NCBI GenBank assembly: GCA_014843695.1 | Contig: JABXNX010000066.1 | Span: 109,160 to 173,159, forward strand | Reading direction: 5' to 3' | From: Archivesica marissinica | Taxonomy: Eukaryota; Mollusca; Bivalvia; Venerida; Vesicomyidae | DNA length: 64,000 nt | Part shown: piece by piece, positions 10,101 to 25,000 of the stretch | Position numbering within the stretch: position 1 is the stretch's first letter | Layout of the letters: the number at the start of each line of letters is the position of its first letter | Program-made: the position numbers and the translations under genes | Notes under the pieces: model-generated | Told to the model about the DNA's origin: nothing | Database searches by the model: none | What the model saw: only the letters and a program-made list of their open reading frames with translations

Positions 10101-13100
10101 GTACTATCTAGAATGTATTATATATTGTACTATCTAGAATGTATTATATATGGTACTATCTAGAATGTATTATATATGGTACTATCTAGAATGTATTATG
10201 TATTGTACTATCTAGAATGTATTATATATTTTACTATCTAGATTGTATTATATATGGTACTATCTAGAATGTATTATATATGGTACTATCTAGAATGTAT
10301 TATATATCGTACTATCTAGAATGTATTATATATCGTACTATTTAGAATGTATTATATATCGTACTATCTAGAATGTATCATATATTGTACTATCTAGAAT
10401 GTATTATATATTGTACTATCTAGAATGTATCATATATTGTACTATCTAGATTGTATTATATATGGTACTATCTAGAATGTATTATATATGGTACTATCTA
10501 GAATGTATTATATACAGTACTATCTAGAATGTATTATGTATTGTACTATCTAGAATGTATTATATATTGTACTATGTAGATTGTATTATATATTGTACTA
10601 TCTAGAATGTATTATATATTGTACTATCTAGAATGTATTATGTATTGTACTATCTAGAATGTATTATATATTGTACTATGTAGATTGTATTATATATTGT
10701 ACTATCTAGAATGTATCATATATTGTACTATCTAGATTGTATTATATATGGTACTATCTAGAATGTATTATATATTGTACTATCTAGAGTGTATTATATA
10801 CAGTACTATCTAGAATGTATTATGTATTGTACTATCTAGAATGTATTATATATTGTACTATCTAGAATGTATTATATATTGTACTATCTAGAGTGTATTA
10901 TATACAGTACTATCTAGAATGTATTATATATTGTACTATCTAGAATGTATTATATATTGTACTATCTAGAATGTATTATATATTGTACTATCTAGAATGT
11001 ATCATATATTGTACTATCTAGAATGTATTATATATTGTACTATCTAGAATGTATCATATATTGTACTATCTAGAATGTATTATATATTGTACTATCTAGA
11101 ATGTATTATATATTGTACTATCTAGAATGTATCATATATTGTACTATCTAGAGTGTATTATATACAGTACTATCTAGAATGTATTATATATTGTACTATC
11201 TAGAGTGTATTATATACAGTACTATCTAGAATGTATTATATATTGTACTATCTAGAATGTATTATATATTGTACTATCTAGAATGTATTATATATTGTAC
11301 TATCTAGAATGTATCATATATTGTACTATCTAGAATGTATTATATATTGTACTATCTAGAATGTATCATATATTGTACTATCTAGAATGTATTATATATT
11401 GTACTATCTAGAATGTATTATATATCGTACTATCTAGATTGTATTATATATGGTACTATCTAGAATGTATTATATATCGTACTATCTAGAATGTATTATA
11501 TATCGTACTATCTAGAATGTATTATATATTGTACTATCTAGATTGTATTATATATGGTACTATCTAGATTGTATTATATATGGTACTATCTAGAATGTAT
11601 TATATATCGTACTATCTAGAATGTATTATATATCGTACTATCTAGAATGTATTATATATCGTACTATCTAGAATGTATCATATATTGTACTATCTAGAAT
11701 GTATTATATATTGTACTATCTAGATTGTATTATATATGGTACTATCTAGAATGTATTATATATGGTACTATCTAGAATGTATTATATACAGTACTATCTA
11801 GAATGTATTATGTATTGTACTATCTAGAATGTATTATATATTGTACTATGTATATTGTATTATATATTGTACTATCTAGAATGTATTATATATCGTACTA
11901 TCTAGACTGTATTATATATGGTACTATCTAGAATGTATTATATATTGTACTATCTAGAGTGTATTATATACAGTACTATCTAGAATGTATTATGTATTGT
12001 ACTATCTAGAATGTATTATATATTGTACTATGTAGATTGTATTATATATTGTACTATCTAGAATGTATTATATATTGTACTATCTAGAGTGTATTATATA
12101 CAGTACTATCTAGAATGTATTATGTATTGTACTATCTAGAATGTATCATATATTGTACTATGTAGAATGTATTATATATTGTACTATCTAGAATGTATTA
12201 TATATTGTACTATCTAGAGTGTATTATATACAGTACTATCTAGAATGTATTATATATTGTACTATCTAGAATGTATTATATATTGTACTATCTAGAATGT
12301 ATTATATATTGTACTATCTAGAATGTATCATATATTGTACTATCTATAATGTATTATATATTGTACTATCTAGAATGTATCATATATTGTACTATCTAGA
12401 ATGTATTATATATTGTACTATCTAGAATGTATCATATATTGTACTATCTAGAGTGTATTATATACAGTACTATCTAGAATGTATTATATATTGTACTATC
12501 TAGAGTGTATTATATACAGTACTATCTAGAATGTATTATATATTGTACTATCTAGAATGTATTATATATTGTACTATCTAGAATGTATTATATATTGTAC
12601 TATCTAGAATGTATCATATATTGTACTATCTAGAATGTATTATATATTGTACTATCTAGAATGTATCATATATTGTACTATCTAGAATGTATTATATATT
12701 GTACTATCTAGAGTGTATTATATACAGTACTATCTAGAATGTATTATATATTGTACTATCTAGAATGTATTATATATTGTACTATCTAGAATGTATCATA
12801 TATTGTACTATCTAGAATGTATTATATATTGTACTATCTAGAATGTATCATATATTGTACTATCTAGAATGTATTATATATTGTACTAACTAGAATCTAT
12901 TATATATGGTACTATCTAGAATGTATTATATATTGTTTATTATTTAAGATTATTTAACGTCGCTACCGGTTTCCCATTTGAGCGACGGGCAGTTTACTTA
13001 ACAACACCTTTCCTGGGCAGGCTCCAGTGGTTAACCAGTACTTGGTGCACCAACCTCCGTAAGAAACTGCCAACTTATTCATATAAATGAGACACGGTCT

Positions 13101-16100
13101 GAGCGGGGCTCGAACCCGTGACCATCAGAGATGATAGGTTACAGTGGTATACAAGTCAGCGACCTTAACCACTCGACCACGTAGGCGGTCTTATATATTG
13201 TACTATCTAGAATGTATTATATATTGTAGATTATTTTTCACCCAACTACAAGCTCACGATTGGTGTAGACTTCGCTCTGAAAGCAATAGAATGGAATTCT
13301 AACACGAAGGTCAATCTACAGTTATGGTGAGTTATACTTCAAGGCATTGTGTATGTAACATAACATAATGTGTATTGGCATTAAATAGCATACGCACATT
13401 TATAGCCACGAATGATGAAGCTTGACAAATAGTGAAATACATGATACAGTTTTCTGAGAAGTTTGAATATATCAGTTAATAATTAGTTGATGAAAAAGTC
13501 CAATAAGTGACACATGAAATATAATTGCTGCACTTTTCGTATATTTATGTATTATTTAGATGTTTTCTTAATCGAAAAGCAGTGAAAGGTCTGAGATGGA
13601 TGACTTCTAAAAGGTTCATATGGTGGATTCCAATCTGAATGCTGTCGTTATTGACACAACAACCGACTCTATTCAACCACTTTTCTCTATACTAATCTCT
13701 TTTTCTTCTCGTGCTCCGATTTGATAGTTCATGTTCTTGAACTTTCTTCATATATTCCTTTAAATATTAACCATTTTCTTTTGTACATCCAAAACTATTG
13801 ACTCACTAATACATTAAGTTCTGACATTCTTTAGCAAATACATAGAATAGATTTCACGTATTTTCATTGTTATATTATATATTATTTTCCTGCCTATTGT
13901 ATATATCAATCAATTGATAGGGAGAAGAACTATATAAGTTTTCTTTCTTTCTAATCCCTTTTAGTCTACTGCTGTTAAATTATATGTAAAATGTTCATTT
14001 CTTGATTACATGTACATATACTGAAATAAATAAATGTTTAAACTAATCAAAAAGTAAAACAGATATATTTCGCCAGATTGTTAACATTCTTTACGGATTT
14101 GTATGACATTAGATTTTGGAATTTGTATATATATGGCCACCTACAATAATATGGTTTCATAAACTATTTACGTAATTGTCTATATTTCGGACATACAATT
14201 AAAACGTGATATGCAGGTGTTCTCTTATTGTGTTGTATTGAACATAGAAGATAATTAAATAAATGCAGATCTAATTACCAATACAACTACACGTATACGA
14301 TCAGGTTGTGTATTCGAAACTGTTATATAATGTTCTACTTATTTATAATCATCCAACCTTATAATCAACATAACTCTCTGAATGTTCTCATAATAGCTTT
14401 CTATATGAGAACATTCTGACAGTCGTTTAATTTCAATGTGATGAATCTTTATCATTGTTTTAACATTTTTATGTCTTGCTTTCATTTATATTGTTATGCA
14501 TGCATTAGGTGACAAATAGGCCCATTGGGCCGGGTGCATCTTACAGTTGTGTAAATATTTTGTATTGATTGTATATGTTTGCATATGTCACTTTAATAAA
14601 AACTTACTTACTTACTTATACTACTGCCGGCCCGGCTTAATTGTTGTTGGCCGGTGTCTATATTTATTGTGTAGTAGTAATGTAGCTGTTTGGGGAACTC
14701 GCTTGTTATGAGGTACCGGGGCGGGTCGGGCTATAATTAAAAGATCCAATTCACAATTCAAATTTTACGAAAAGTTCAATTCTTATTTATTTAACCTGGT
14801 TCAGATTCTGGATTAGCGTAATGCAGCCAGACTATCGGGGTATATATTAGCTAGTGCTGGATTCGAACGCACACATAACCAGATTGGGTAGCCAATGGGT
14901 GGATTTTGAAACGCCCACCTATCCAGGTTGGGCAGCCAATGGGTGAATTTTGAATCTTCCTGGACCCAGAATGCCCATGACACGTTTATTATTATCCAAA
15001 TATGCAACAGAACAAACAATTAATATTTATACTGCTTGACACTAATCTCCTGTCATCATATTGCACAGACGAGTAATATAGATGTTGCATAATAACTATC
15101 TAGTGAATGGCAGTAATTATCTGTGTAAAGATATGAAGTATTTGATGTGCTTAATTGTAACGAACGAAATTTGTAAATTATAAATGTATAAACTCTTCGA
15201 ATTTAGTAAGGTTGAAAACGGTTACTTATTAGTTATGAAATTGAAGTTTCTATAAATAAATTGACTCCCTTATTGTATATACAAAATGTACATCTAATAG
15301 GAATGAACAGGCTATCAATTTGAGCTTGATAGCACTACTGTGGTTTCACAGTAAAGTAATAACACCGTTGGAATATTACACTGTTGTAAATGTAAGGCAC
15401 TCTACGATAGCTTCCAGGTAATGTGACGTATCAGTACTGTAGCCAGAGGCAAATTTCAACCGTAATCTAGGGGGGGGGGGGTCCGGGGGCATGTTCCCCC
15501 ATAACATTGTTGGGGCATAGCAGCGATTTCCTGCGTTTTCTGATCGAATGTGTTTAGACGTATAATTATGTACTGACCATTCAGTTCTCTAGCAGTCAAC
15601 ATTTTATACAGCAAAGGGATATTTTTTGGCATTTTATTTATTTAATTTTTCATTATTTATTTTTGCTTTGGAAATATTAACCGAGGCAGCTTCCTCGGTG
15701 TGCCTCAGTGTGGCTACGGGCCTGCGTATTGTTTTAATGTATATGTTGTATGATGTCATTGAGTGATAACATTGTATCTACAATTAGCTTAAAGGTATGT
15801 TTACACACACCACCATCTATACACAACATGAGTTTCAAAGCCACAGGAGTTGGTCAAAATATTGAAATTACAAATCATCGACCTTTCCTCATAACCATGA
15901 CGACGCTTACCCATTTTAACCTCAACTATCTATACTATAGTAATGCTAACAACCTGACTTACCTGTAAGCATGCGAATACTTATTGTATCGAATGCGTAT
16001 TTATAACCGGTATTTACTCTACGGTACTTTAGTTTATACAAATTTAATTTAGCTCGATTCCTCAACTTAAATTATACAGTAATGTATAGTGGTCAGGAAC

Positions 16101-19100
16101 ATGTGTAATATTTCTGCAAATTATCTGATTGCCCATTTCCACGTGGCCATATGCTAGTTGGTTTGTTGACACGATATATGAGTATTAGTTCCGGCATGGG
16201 TTGATTACAAACCAAATATCATTATTATTACTGTGAAAAACGTTTTTCAGTACCAGTTTTTGGCAATTTTTCATCGATTTTAGTAAATCATTTTATCCCA
16301 GTCGGCCGCCACAATGGAGTAATTTCACGATGGGTGATTTCTACCGTGACACCAGCACGTCCAGATTTGGAATTCCACAAATGTTCAATTTATTTTCATA
16401 ACGTTTTTCGCTGTTAGTCTGACCGTATGTTAAGAAATTCAACATATATAGATAAATTGTGTAACATTATATCTCCATATATATGTCCGCGTCTTGTAGA
16501 TATCCATTGCGCATAATTGTACCGAACGCGCAGCTTTCCGTTTTATTTTAAGAATCGTGAGGTACGCGAAGGTTATTATTGTAAGGGCTATATACCCTGA
16601 CTAGCTCGGAACTATCACATGTATTTTACGGCACCGTTATTCTATCAACATACTAGAAACTGCATTGACATGTAATATACCAAACATTTGACAAGAATTA
16701 GTCACCACACATTTATTTAGTTTAAACATTATTTATTTCAGTATTTATACATCAATATATTAACATTTTCATATAATTTAGCAGCAGTAGACTGATGGGT
16801 CAGCAATAGACTGATGGGTGAGTAGTAGACTGATGGGTGAGTAGTAGACTGATGGGTCAGTAGTAGACTGATGGGTCAGTAGTAGACTGATGGGTCAGTA
16901 GTAGAAGTAGTAGAATGATGGGTCAGTAGTAGTAGACTGATGAGTCAGTAGTAGAAGTAGTAGACTGATGAGTCAGTAGTAGAATGATGGGTCAGTAGTA
17001 GAATGATGGGTCAGTAGTAGACTGATGGGTCAGTAGTAGACTAATGGGTCAGTAGTAGACTGATGAGTCAGTAGTAGACTGATGTGTCAGTAGTAGACTG
17101 ATGGGTCAGTAGTAGAAGTAGTAGAATGATGGGTCAGTAGTAGACTGATGGGTCAGTAGTAGACTGATGGGTCAGTAGTAGACTGATGGGTCAGTAGTAG
17201 ACTGATGGGTCAGTAGTAGACCTATGGGTCAGTAGTAGACTGATGGGTCAGTAGTAGACTGATGGGTCAGTAGTAGACTGATGGGTCAGTAGTAGACTGA
17301 TGAGTCAGTAGTAGTAGACTGATGGGTCAGTAGTAGACTGATGAGTCAGTAGTAGACTGATGGATCAGTAGTAGACTGATGGGTCAGCAGTAGACTGATG
17401 GGTCAGTAGTAGACTGATGGGTCAGTAGTAGACTGATGGGTCAGTAGTAGACTGATGGGTCAGTAGTAGACTGATGGGTCAGTAGTAGACCTATGGGTCA
17501 GTAGTAGACTGATGGGTCAGTAGTAGACTGATGGGTCAGTAGTAGACTGATGGGTCAGTAGTAGACTGATGAGTCAGTAGTAGTAGACTGATGGGTCAGT
17601 AGTAGACTGATGAGTCAGTAGTAGACTGATGGATCAGTAGTAGACTGATGGGTCAGCAGTAGACTGATGGGTCAGTAGTAGACTGATGGGTCAGTAGTAG
17701 GCTGATGGGTCAGTAGTAGACTGATGGGTCAGTAGTAGACTGATGGGTCAGTAGTAGACTGATGGGTCAGTAGTAGACTGATGGGTCAGTAGTAGAAGTA
17801 GTAGACTGATGGGTCAGTAGTAGACTGATGGGTCAGTAGTAGAAGTAGTAGACTGATGGGTCAGTAGTAGACTGATGGGTCAGTAGTAGACTGATGGATC
17901 AGTAGTAGAAGTAGTAGACTGATGGGTGAGTAGTAGATTGATGGGTCAGCAGTAGACTGATGGGTGAGTAGTAGACTGATGGATCAGTAGTAGACTGATG
18001 GGTCAGTAGTAGACTGGTGGGTGAGTAGTAGACTGATGGGTCAGTAGTACACTGATGGGTCAGTAGTAGAAGTAGTAGAATGATGGGTCAGTAGTAGACT
18101 GATGGGTCAGTAGTAGACTGATGGATCAGTAGTAGACGGATGGATCAGTAGTAGACTGATGGGTCAGTAGTAGACTGATGGGTCAGTAGTAGACGGATGG
18201 ATCAGTAGTAGACTGATGGGTCAGTAGTAGACGGATGGATCAGTAGTAGACTGATGGGTCAGTAGTAGACTGATGGATCAGTAGTAGAAGTAGTAGACTG
18301 ATGGGTCAGTAGTAGACGGATGGATCAGTAGTAGACTGATGGGTGAGTAGTAGACTGATGGATCAGTAGTAGACGGATGGATCAGTAGTAGACTGATGGG
18401 TCAGTAGTAGACTGATGGATCAGTAGTAGACGGATGGATCAGTAGTAGACTGATGGGTCAGTAGTAGACTGATGGATCAGTAGTAGACGGATGGATCAGT
18501 AGTAGACTGATGGGTCAGTAGTAGACTGATGGGTCAGTAGTAGACGGATGGATCAGTAGTAGACTGATGGGTCAGTAGTAGACGGATGGATCAGTAGTAG
18601 ACTGATGGGTCAGTAGTAGACGGATGGATCAGTAGTAGACTGATGGGTCAGTAGTAGACGGATGGATCAGTAGTAGACTGATGGGTCAGTAGTAGACTGA
18701 TGGATCAGTAGTAGACGGATGGATCAGTAGTAGACTGATGGGTCAGTAGTAGACTGATGGATCAGTAGTAGAAGTAGTAGACTGATGGGTGAGTAGTAGA
18801 CGGATGGATCAGTAGTAGACGGATGGATCAGTAGTAGACTGATGGGTCAGTAGTAGACTGATGGGTCAATAGTAGAAGTAGTAGACTGATGGGTCAGTAG
18901 TAGAAGTAGTAGACTGATGGGTCAGTAGTAGACTGATGGGTCAGTAGTAGACTGATGGATCAGTAGTAGAAGTAGTAGACTGATGGGTCAGTAGTAGAAG
19001 TAGTAGACTGATGGGTCAGTAGTAGACTGATGGTCAGTAGTAGACTGATGGGTCAGTAGTAGACTGATGGGTCAGTAGTAGACTGATGGTCAGTAGTAGA

Positions 19101-22057
19101 CTGATGGGTCAGTAGTAGACTGATGGGTCAGTAGTAGACTGATGGGTCAGTAGTAGACTGCATGGTCAGTAGTAGACTGATGGGTCAGTAGTAGACTGAT
19201 GGATCAGTAGTAGACTAATGGGTCAGTAGTAGACTGATGGGTCAGTAGTAGACTGATGGGTCAGTAGTAGACTGATGGGTCAGTAGTAGAAGTAGTAGAC
19301 TGATGGGTCAGTCGTAGACTGATGGGTCAGTAGTAGACTGATGGGTCAGTAGTAGACTGAATGGTCAGTAGTAGATTGATGGGTCAGTAGTAGACTGAAT
19401 GGTCAGTAGTAGATTGATGGGTCAGTAGTAGACTGATGGGTCAGTAGTAGATTGATGGGTCAGTAGTAGACTGATGGGTCAGTAGTAGACTGAATGGTCA
19501 GTAGTAGATTGATGGGTCAGTAGTAGACTGATGGGTCAGTAGTAGATTGATGGGTCAGTAGTAGATTGATGGGTCAGTAGTAGACTGAATGGTCAGTAGT
19601 AGATTGATGGGTCAGTAGTAGACTGATGGGTCAGTAGTAGACAACAATGAAAATACGTGAAATCTATTCTAGGTATATGTTAAAGAATTTCAGAAGTTAT
19701 TGTATTAGTGAGTCAATAGTTTTGGATGTTAAAAAGAAAATGGTTAATATTTAAAGGAATATTTGAAGAAAGTTCAAGAACATGAACACCTTTATTTCAG
19801 GGACATTGCCGGACACGAGCGCTTTGGTCACATGACGAGGGTTTACTACAAATATGCGTACGTACTGTTTAGCGCGTATTCTTTAGTTTAATGTTTAAAC
19901 AGTATTTATTCATATGTAAGCACACGCACATATTAATAAAATACATGTATACATGTAACCTTAGAAATTGATGTGGAAACAAGCTTTCATTAGTAATCTT
20001 TATCATATAAACTACGGCGCGGGAGTTTAATAAAGCCATGTCATAAATTCGGTAATACACTAGTGTATTAAATATGCAAATGAGGCAAATGCGTGGGCGA
20101 ATCACGATAGCGATTCGCTGTGACATACATTTTTACATCAACTAGCACGCGCTGTATATTAAAAGCGTTGAATATTCTCCTCACTAACTGTACAAAAATA
20201 AGCCTGAAACCAAAGCTGCTTTGCCAGCTTTTTGATGCCTTTGTGGGCTCTATCTTAAATTATAGTTCTGAAATTTGGGGTTTCACAAAATCAAAGGAGC
20301 TAGAACGTATTCATTTGAAATTTTGTAAACATATTGTAAATGTAAGAGTAACTACTTGTTCTACAGGCGTATATGGCGAATTAGCCAGATATCCACTTTA
20401 CATAACACGTTATACTCGAATTGTAAACTATTGGTTTAAATTGTTACATACAGATAATATAATTTTAAAACGTGTATATAGCCAGGCTGTAAATGATTGT
20501 GCAAATGGTTCTAGAAAGTGGGCGTCCAAACTTAAAGATATTTTAAATAGCTATGGTTTCTCGAACATTTGGGAAAATCCATATAGTGTACAGTGTAGCC
20601 AGTTTATAAGTTTGTTTAAACAACGTGTGATTGATTGTTTCATTCAAGGTTGGTTTGTAAGCAAAGAGACAAGTGGTGTACTAAACTTGTATGATAGCTG
20701 TAAATTAAAATTTGAATATGAACCTTATCTAGATATTGTACCAAATATCTTACGTTTTTTAATTACAAGATTAAGAATTTCTGCACATTCATTACGAATA
20801 CATACTGGTAGATATGGACAAAATAGAATTCCACAAAATGAACGCTATTGTTTGTGTTGCAATACACACGACCTAGAAGACGAATATCATTTTATACTTG
20901 TTTGCCCGTGCTATTCAGATTTGAGAAAAATTTACATAAAGAAATATTATTTTGTAAGACCAAATATGCTTAAGTTTATTGAATTGTTGCAATCTAATAA
21001 AAGAAATATCCTATATAATTTAGCTTTATTCTATAATAAAGCAGTTGACATTAAATTAACACTTTTAAATAATATGACATAAATCCAATATCAGCACTAA
21101 TTATTGTTCATCCTCATAATTAGATGCATTTTCTTATTATTATCAGATTCTATACGCCACATGACCACGATAAAAGTGTTGTATATATTTACATCATATA
21201 TATTTGTATATATGTATTTGACGATGTACCATGTACAAGTCTTAATAAAATTTCTGTTCTGTTCTGTATAACTTTGATTGTGACGTCATTTGCCAAAACA
21301 TCGTGTACATTTTGTATTTGTTAAAAAGACTGTTTGAAAATAATTTAAAAGTGTTTAATATTGAATTGTTGCACATGATGTTTAAAAACTGTTTACAAAG
21401 GAAGAACATAAACAATTGGAGTATTTAGTGTCGCACTAATATTTTGGCCCATTAAGTAGAAACCGCAGTACTACTCTGGCTTTCATTTGCTGAAGGGGAA
21501 GTGTGTTCAATCGTGACACACTTTTACTGCGTATTTGGTTTATGTGATAAAAAGAATCTTACATTCGTGTGTTTCCATATTGAATTTATTAAACTCGTTG
21601 AATAAAAATGATAAAATGCTCGGCATATGTAAGATCCTGTATTTATGAACTCTAATTAGATATCCGAATCCTGCGGTGATTAAGAATGAAATAAAAGAAT
21701 GTTCTTGCACATGCGCATATAATTACAACTTCTTGAAATGTCGCGATTCTGATTGGCTGATTAAGCGCATGCGACCACCTGTCATAACCCGATGAACCGC
21801 AAAAGTATTCCGTTAACATTCTTTAAAATGGGACTTTAAACTGAGGTCTCGTGTCGGTGCTATACACCGTATACGTAACAGAACCAGTAGATACTCTGGA
21901 ATGGGTATCTGTCTGTACCATTGCACTATCATCCAAAAATCCAATATGACTAATCTCCTCAGGAGGTGTTGCTCATATGGGCAACCGGTTAGCAACGATA
22001 AATAAACGTAAAACACACGCACGCACGTACGCACGTACGCACGCACGTACGCACACA

Positions 22058-22093
<36 letters not shown>

Positions 22094-25000
22094 TAGTGCT
22101 GACCCATCTTAGTTGTAATCAATCATATCCATATTCTGCTAACTATGAAACGATATGCAAGTTAGGTGTAAAAACTGACATTTCATACATCGATGAAAGG
22201 TTATGCAAGTTAGGTGTAAAAACTGACATTTCATACATCGATGAAAGGTTATGCAAGTTAGGTGTAAAAACTGACATTTCATACATCGATGAAAGGTTAT
22301 GCAAGTTAGGTGTAAAAACTGACATTTCATACATCGATGAAAGGTTATGCAAGTTAGGTGTAAAAACTGACATTTCATACCTCGATGAAAGGTTATGCAA
22401 GTTAAGTGTAAAAACTGACATTACATACCTCGATGAAAGGTTATGCAAGTTAGGTGTAAAAACTGACATTTCATACATCGATGAAAGGTTATGCAAGTTA
22501 GGTGTAAAAACTGACATTTCATACCTCGATGAAACACAGAAAATGATCATTTAATTGTAAACTTGCATATTAAAACACCTTTATTAATGGGGAAATATCT
22601 GTATAAAGCATTTGCACTGAGACGCGCGTGGTTTAATTCAATCGAAAATGTAACTTGACTGTTTATAATTATAATACTATTTAAAATCCAGCCTCCTTTA
22701 TTTGGATTTCTACAAGATACGTTAAATCAGAGTCCATATTGTAATACTCTACAATTGTAATGTCTACAAATAATGAGAATGTAAATTATAATGTATTATA
22801 TGTATAGTAGGTATTGTCAATACTATTATGATTTCTCATATTGACATAATTTATTGTTCACGTGAATGCTTTTATGTATATAGTAATTCTTTATTTCTGT
22901 CTCATCAATATACATGTAATACACACATTTTTACATTTCACAATACATCAGTATACTGCCGCTCAGTTATTGATCTATAAGAGACTGTGTGTGTTTTACG
23001 TTTATTTATCGTCACTACCGGTTGCCCATATGAGCGACGCCTCCTGAAGAGATTAGTTATTTTAGATTTTGGAGGATAGTGCATGATACAGACAACAGAC
23101 ATAGACCCATTCCAGAATCTCCTCTGGTTGTTTACGTGCACGGTGTAAAGTACCGACACGAGACTATAAGAGACTATCAATTAACCTTTCATATATACAA
23201 AAGCACCGCCCTCGGGTGTCATGGCTCGTCCACAGCTCCTTGAAATAATATTATATAAGATTTTAAACTGAATTACTTATAATATATATGAAAAAGGGGC
23301 TTAGTTCTGAGAACAGTGCTGCCCAATTGATGTATCTCCCACGGTTGTCACACTGTATATAAATCGGCCTGCAGTGAGTATCTTCAGCAGTCGTAGATAC
23401 GTGTATGGTGCTAATATTAGACATGTGCATGTGGACGCCACAACAGCCGAGGACACCGCATACGACAATCGAACAACCGTTGATATTAATCATTTATACA
23501 GTTAAGACCTAGAACACCTTTGTTAACATGTGTCTAAGAACTGTCTTAAAACAATGATAACATACTGAACTTGTAAACAGGGGCTAATGCACACTTTAGA
23601 AAATGGTTATAAAATAAGGAGCCTACATTGATCAGATCACATGTAGTTTGATTAACAAAGGTGTTTTAGAGAAGCTAAATATATATATATATATATATAT
23701 ATCCACTGATGGTCACGGGTTCGAGCCCCGCTCAGGCCGTGTCTCATTTATATGAAAAAGTTGGCAGTTTCTTTCGGAGGTTGGTGCACCCAAGTACTGG
23801 TTAACCGCTGGAGCCTGCCCAGGAAAGGTGTTGTTAGGTAAACTGCCCGCCGGCGATATAGCCCAAAATGGTGCTGATGCAGGCGTAAAACCCGAAATAT
23901 AACATATAACATAACATAAACTAAATAGTCACTATAAGCTGTTAATGTGACTTTCCCCCCCCCCCAAACCAAATCTGTTAGGTTAGCAATGCTTACATGC
24001 CATGATGGGTGTGTTATTTACCCCTGCTCCATTAGCACAGTGTTGCATGCTCGCCTCTCACCAATGCCACCCAGGTTGGATCCTCGTACCAGGAAGTATC
24101 TGTTAGGTTAGCAATGCTTACTTGCCATGATGGGTGTGTTATTTACCCCTGTTCCATTAGCGCAGTGTTGCATGCTCGCCTCTCACCAATGCCACCCAGG
24201 TTGGATCCTTGTACCAGGAAATAAGATAAGAGTATATATACGCTGTACAATGATGAACTTTTTAAGTTCAAATTGGAAAATAAAAATTTCTATATGTATA
24301 AAATGTTGTATTTTTCAGTATTGCCGCTATTATAGTATTCGATTTATCCAGGTATGTTTTCCCATAATGCTGTTAATCCATTCAACACCAAGTAAATGAC
24401 ATGGACTGGTGCACATGATATTTTCAGACCAATAAAATAATAAGAAAATTACATTTGGACCAGTTCATTTATCAAAATGGGTATTAAATAGTGATACGTT
24501 GTATTACTGGCAAAAAGTGTAGATCCAGATGAGCCGGCACGTGACGAGCCGTCTCATCTGGATCTACACTTTTTGTAAGCCTATTGAGAGGCATGTGGTG
24601 TTGAAAGGGTTAACCAGTAAAATTTTACTCAATATTTGAATTTTATAATTGTAATCGAAAAGGCTGCCACATTAGATGGGGAACATAAATAACGATGAAC
24701 ACAATTTCTACAAAAATCATAACCCGTAGATATAGTTTATACAAATTTATGTTAGCTCGATTGCGAAACAAGTTCTTATAACTTATACTAATCACTCTCG
24801 AGACCTCATTCCTGATTGAATCCATCGCCACGAGGGAGAGAGAAGAGGCAACTTGGTATTTAAATGACTTGCCTAAAGACACAATCGTAACGGCTCCAGT
24901 GGGGCTTGAACTCCGGACCTTTCGCACCTGAAGCGAACGCGTATCCACTGCGCTATCACGACTTCCACTTCAGTGAATCCGTAGAAATATAAACATAATT

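Noticed and set aside
14813..15019. 68-aa minus-strand frame
   Set aside because: It covers a short tandemly repeated intronic segment and resembles no family I know.
22096..22554. 152-aa frame with 16-residue repeats
   Set aside because: The 48-bp repeat is a multiple of three, so frames stay open by chance on both strands; it sits in an intron.
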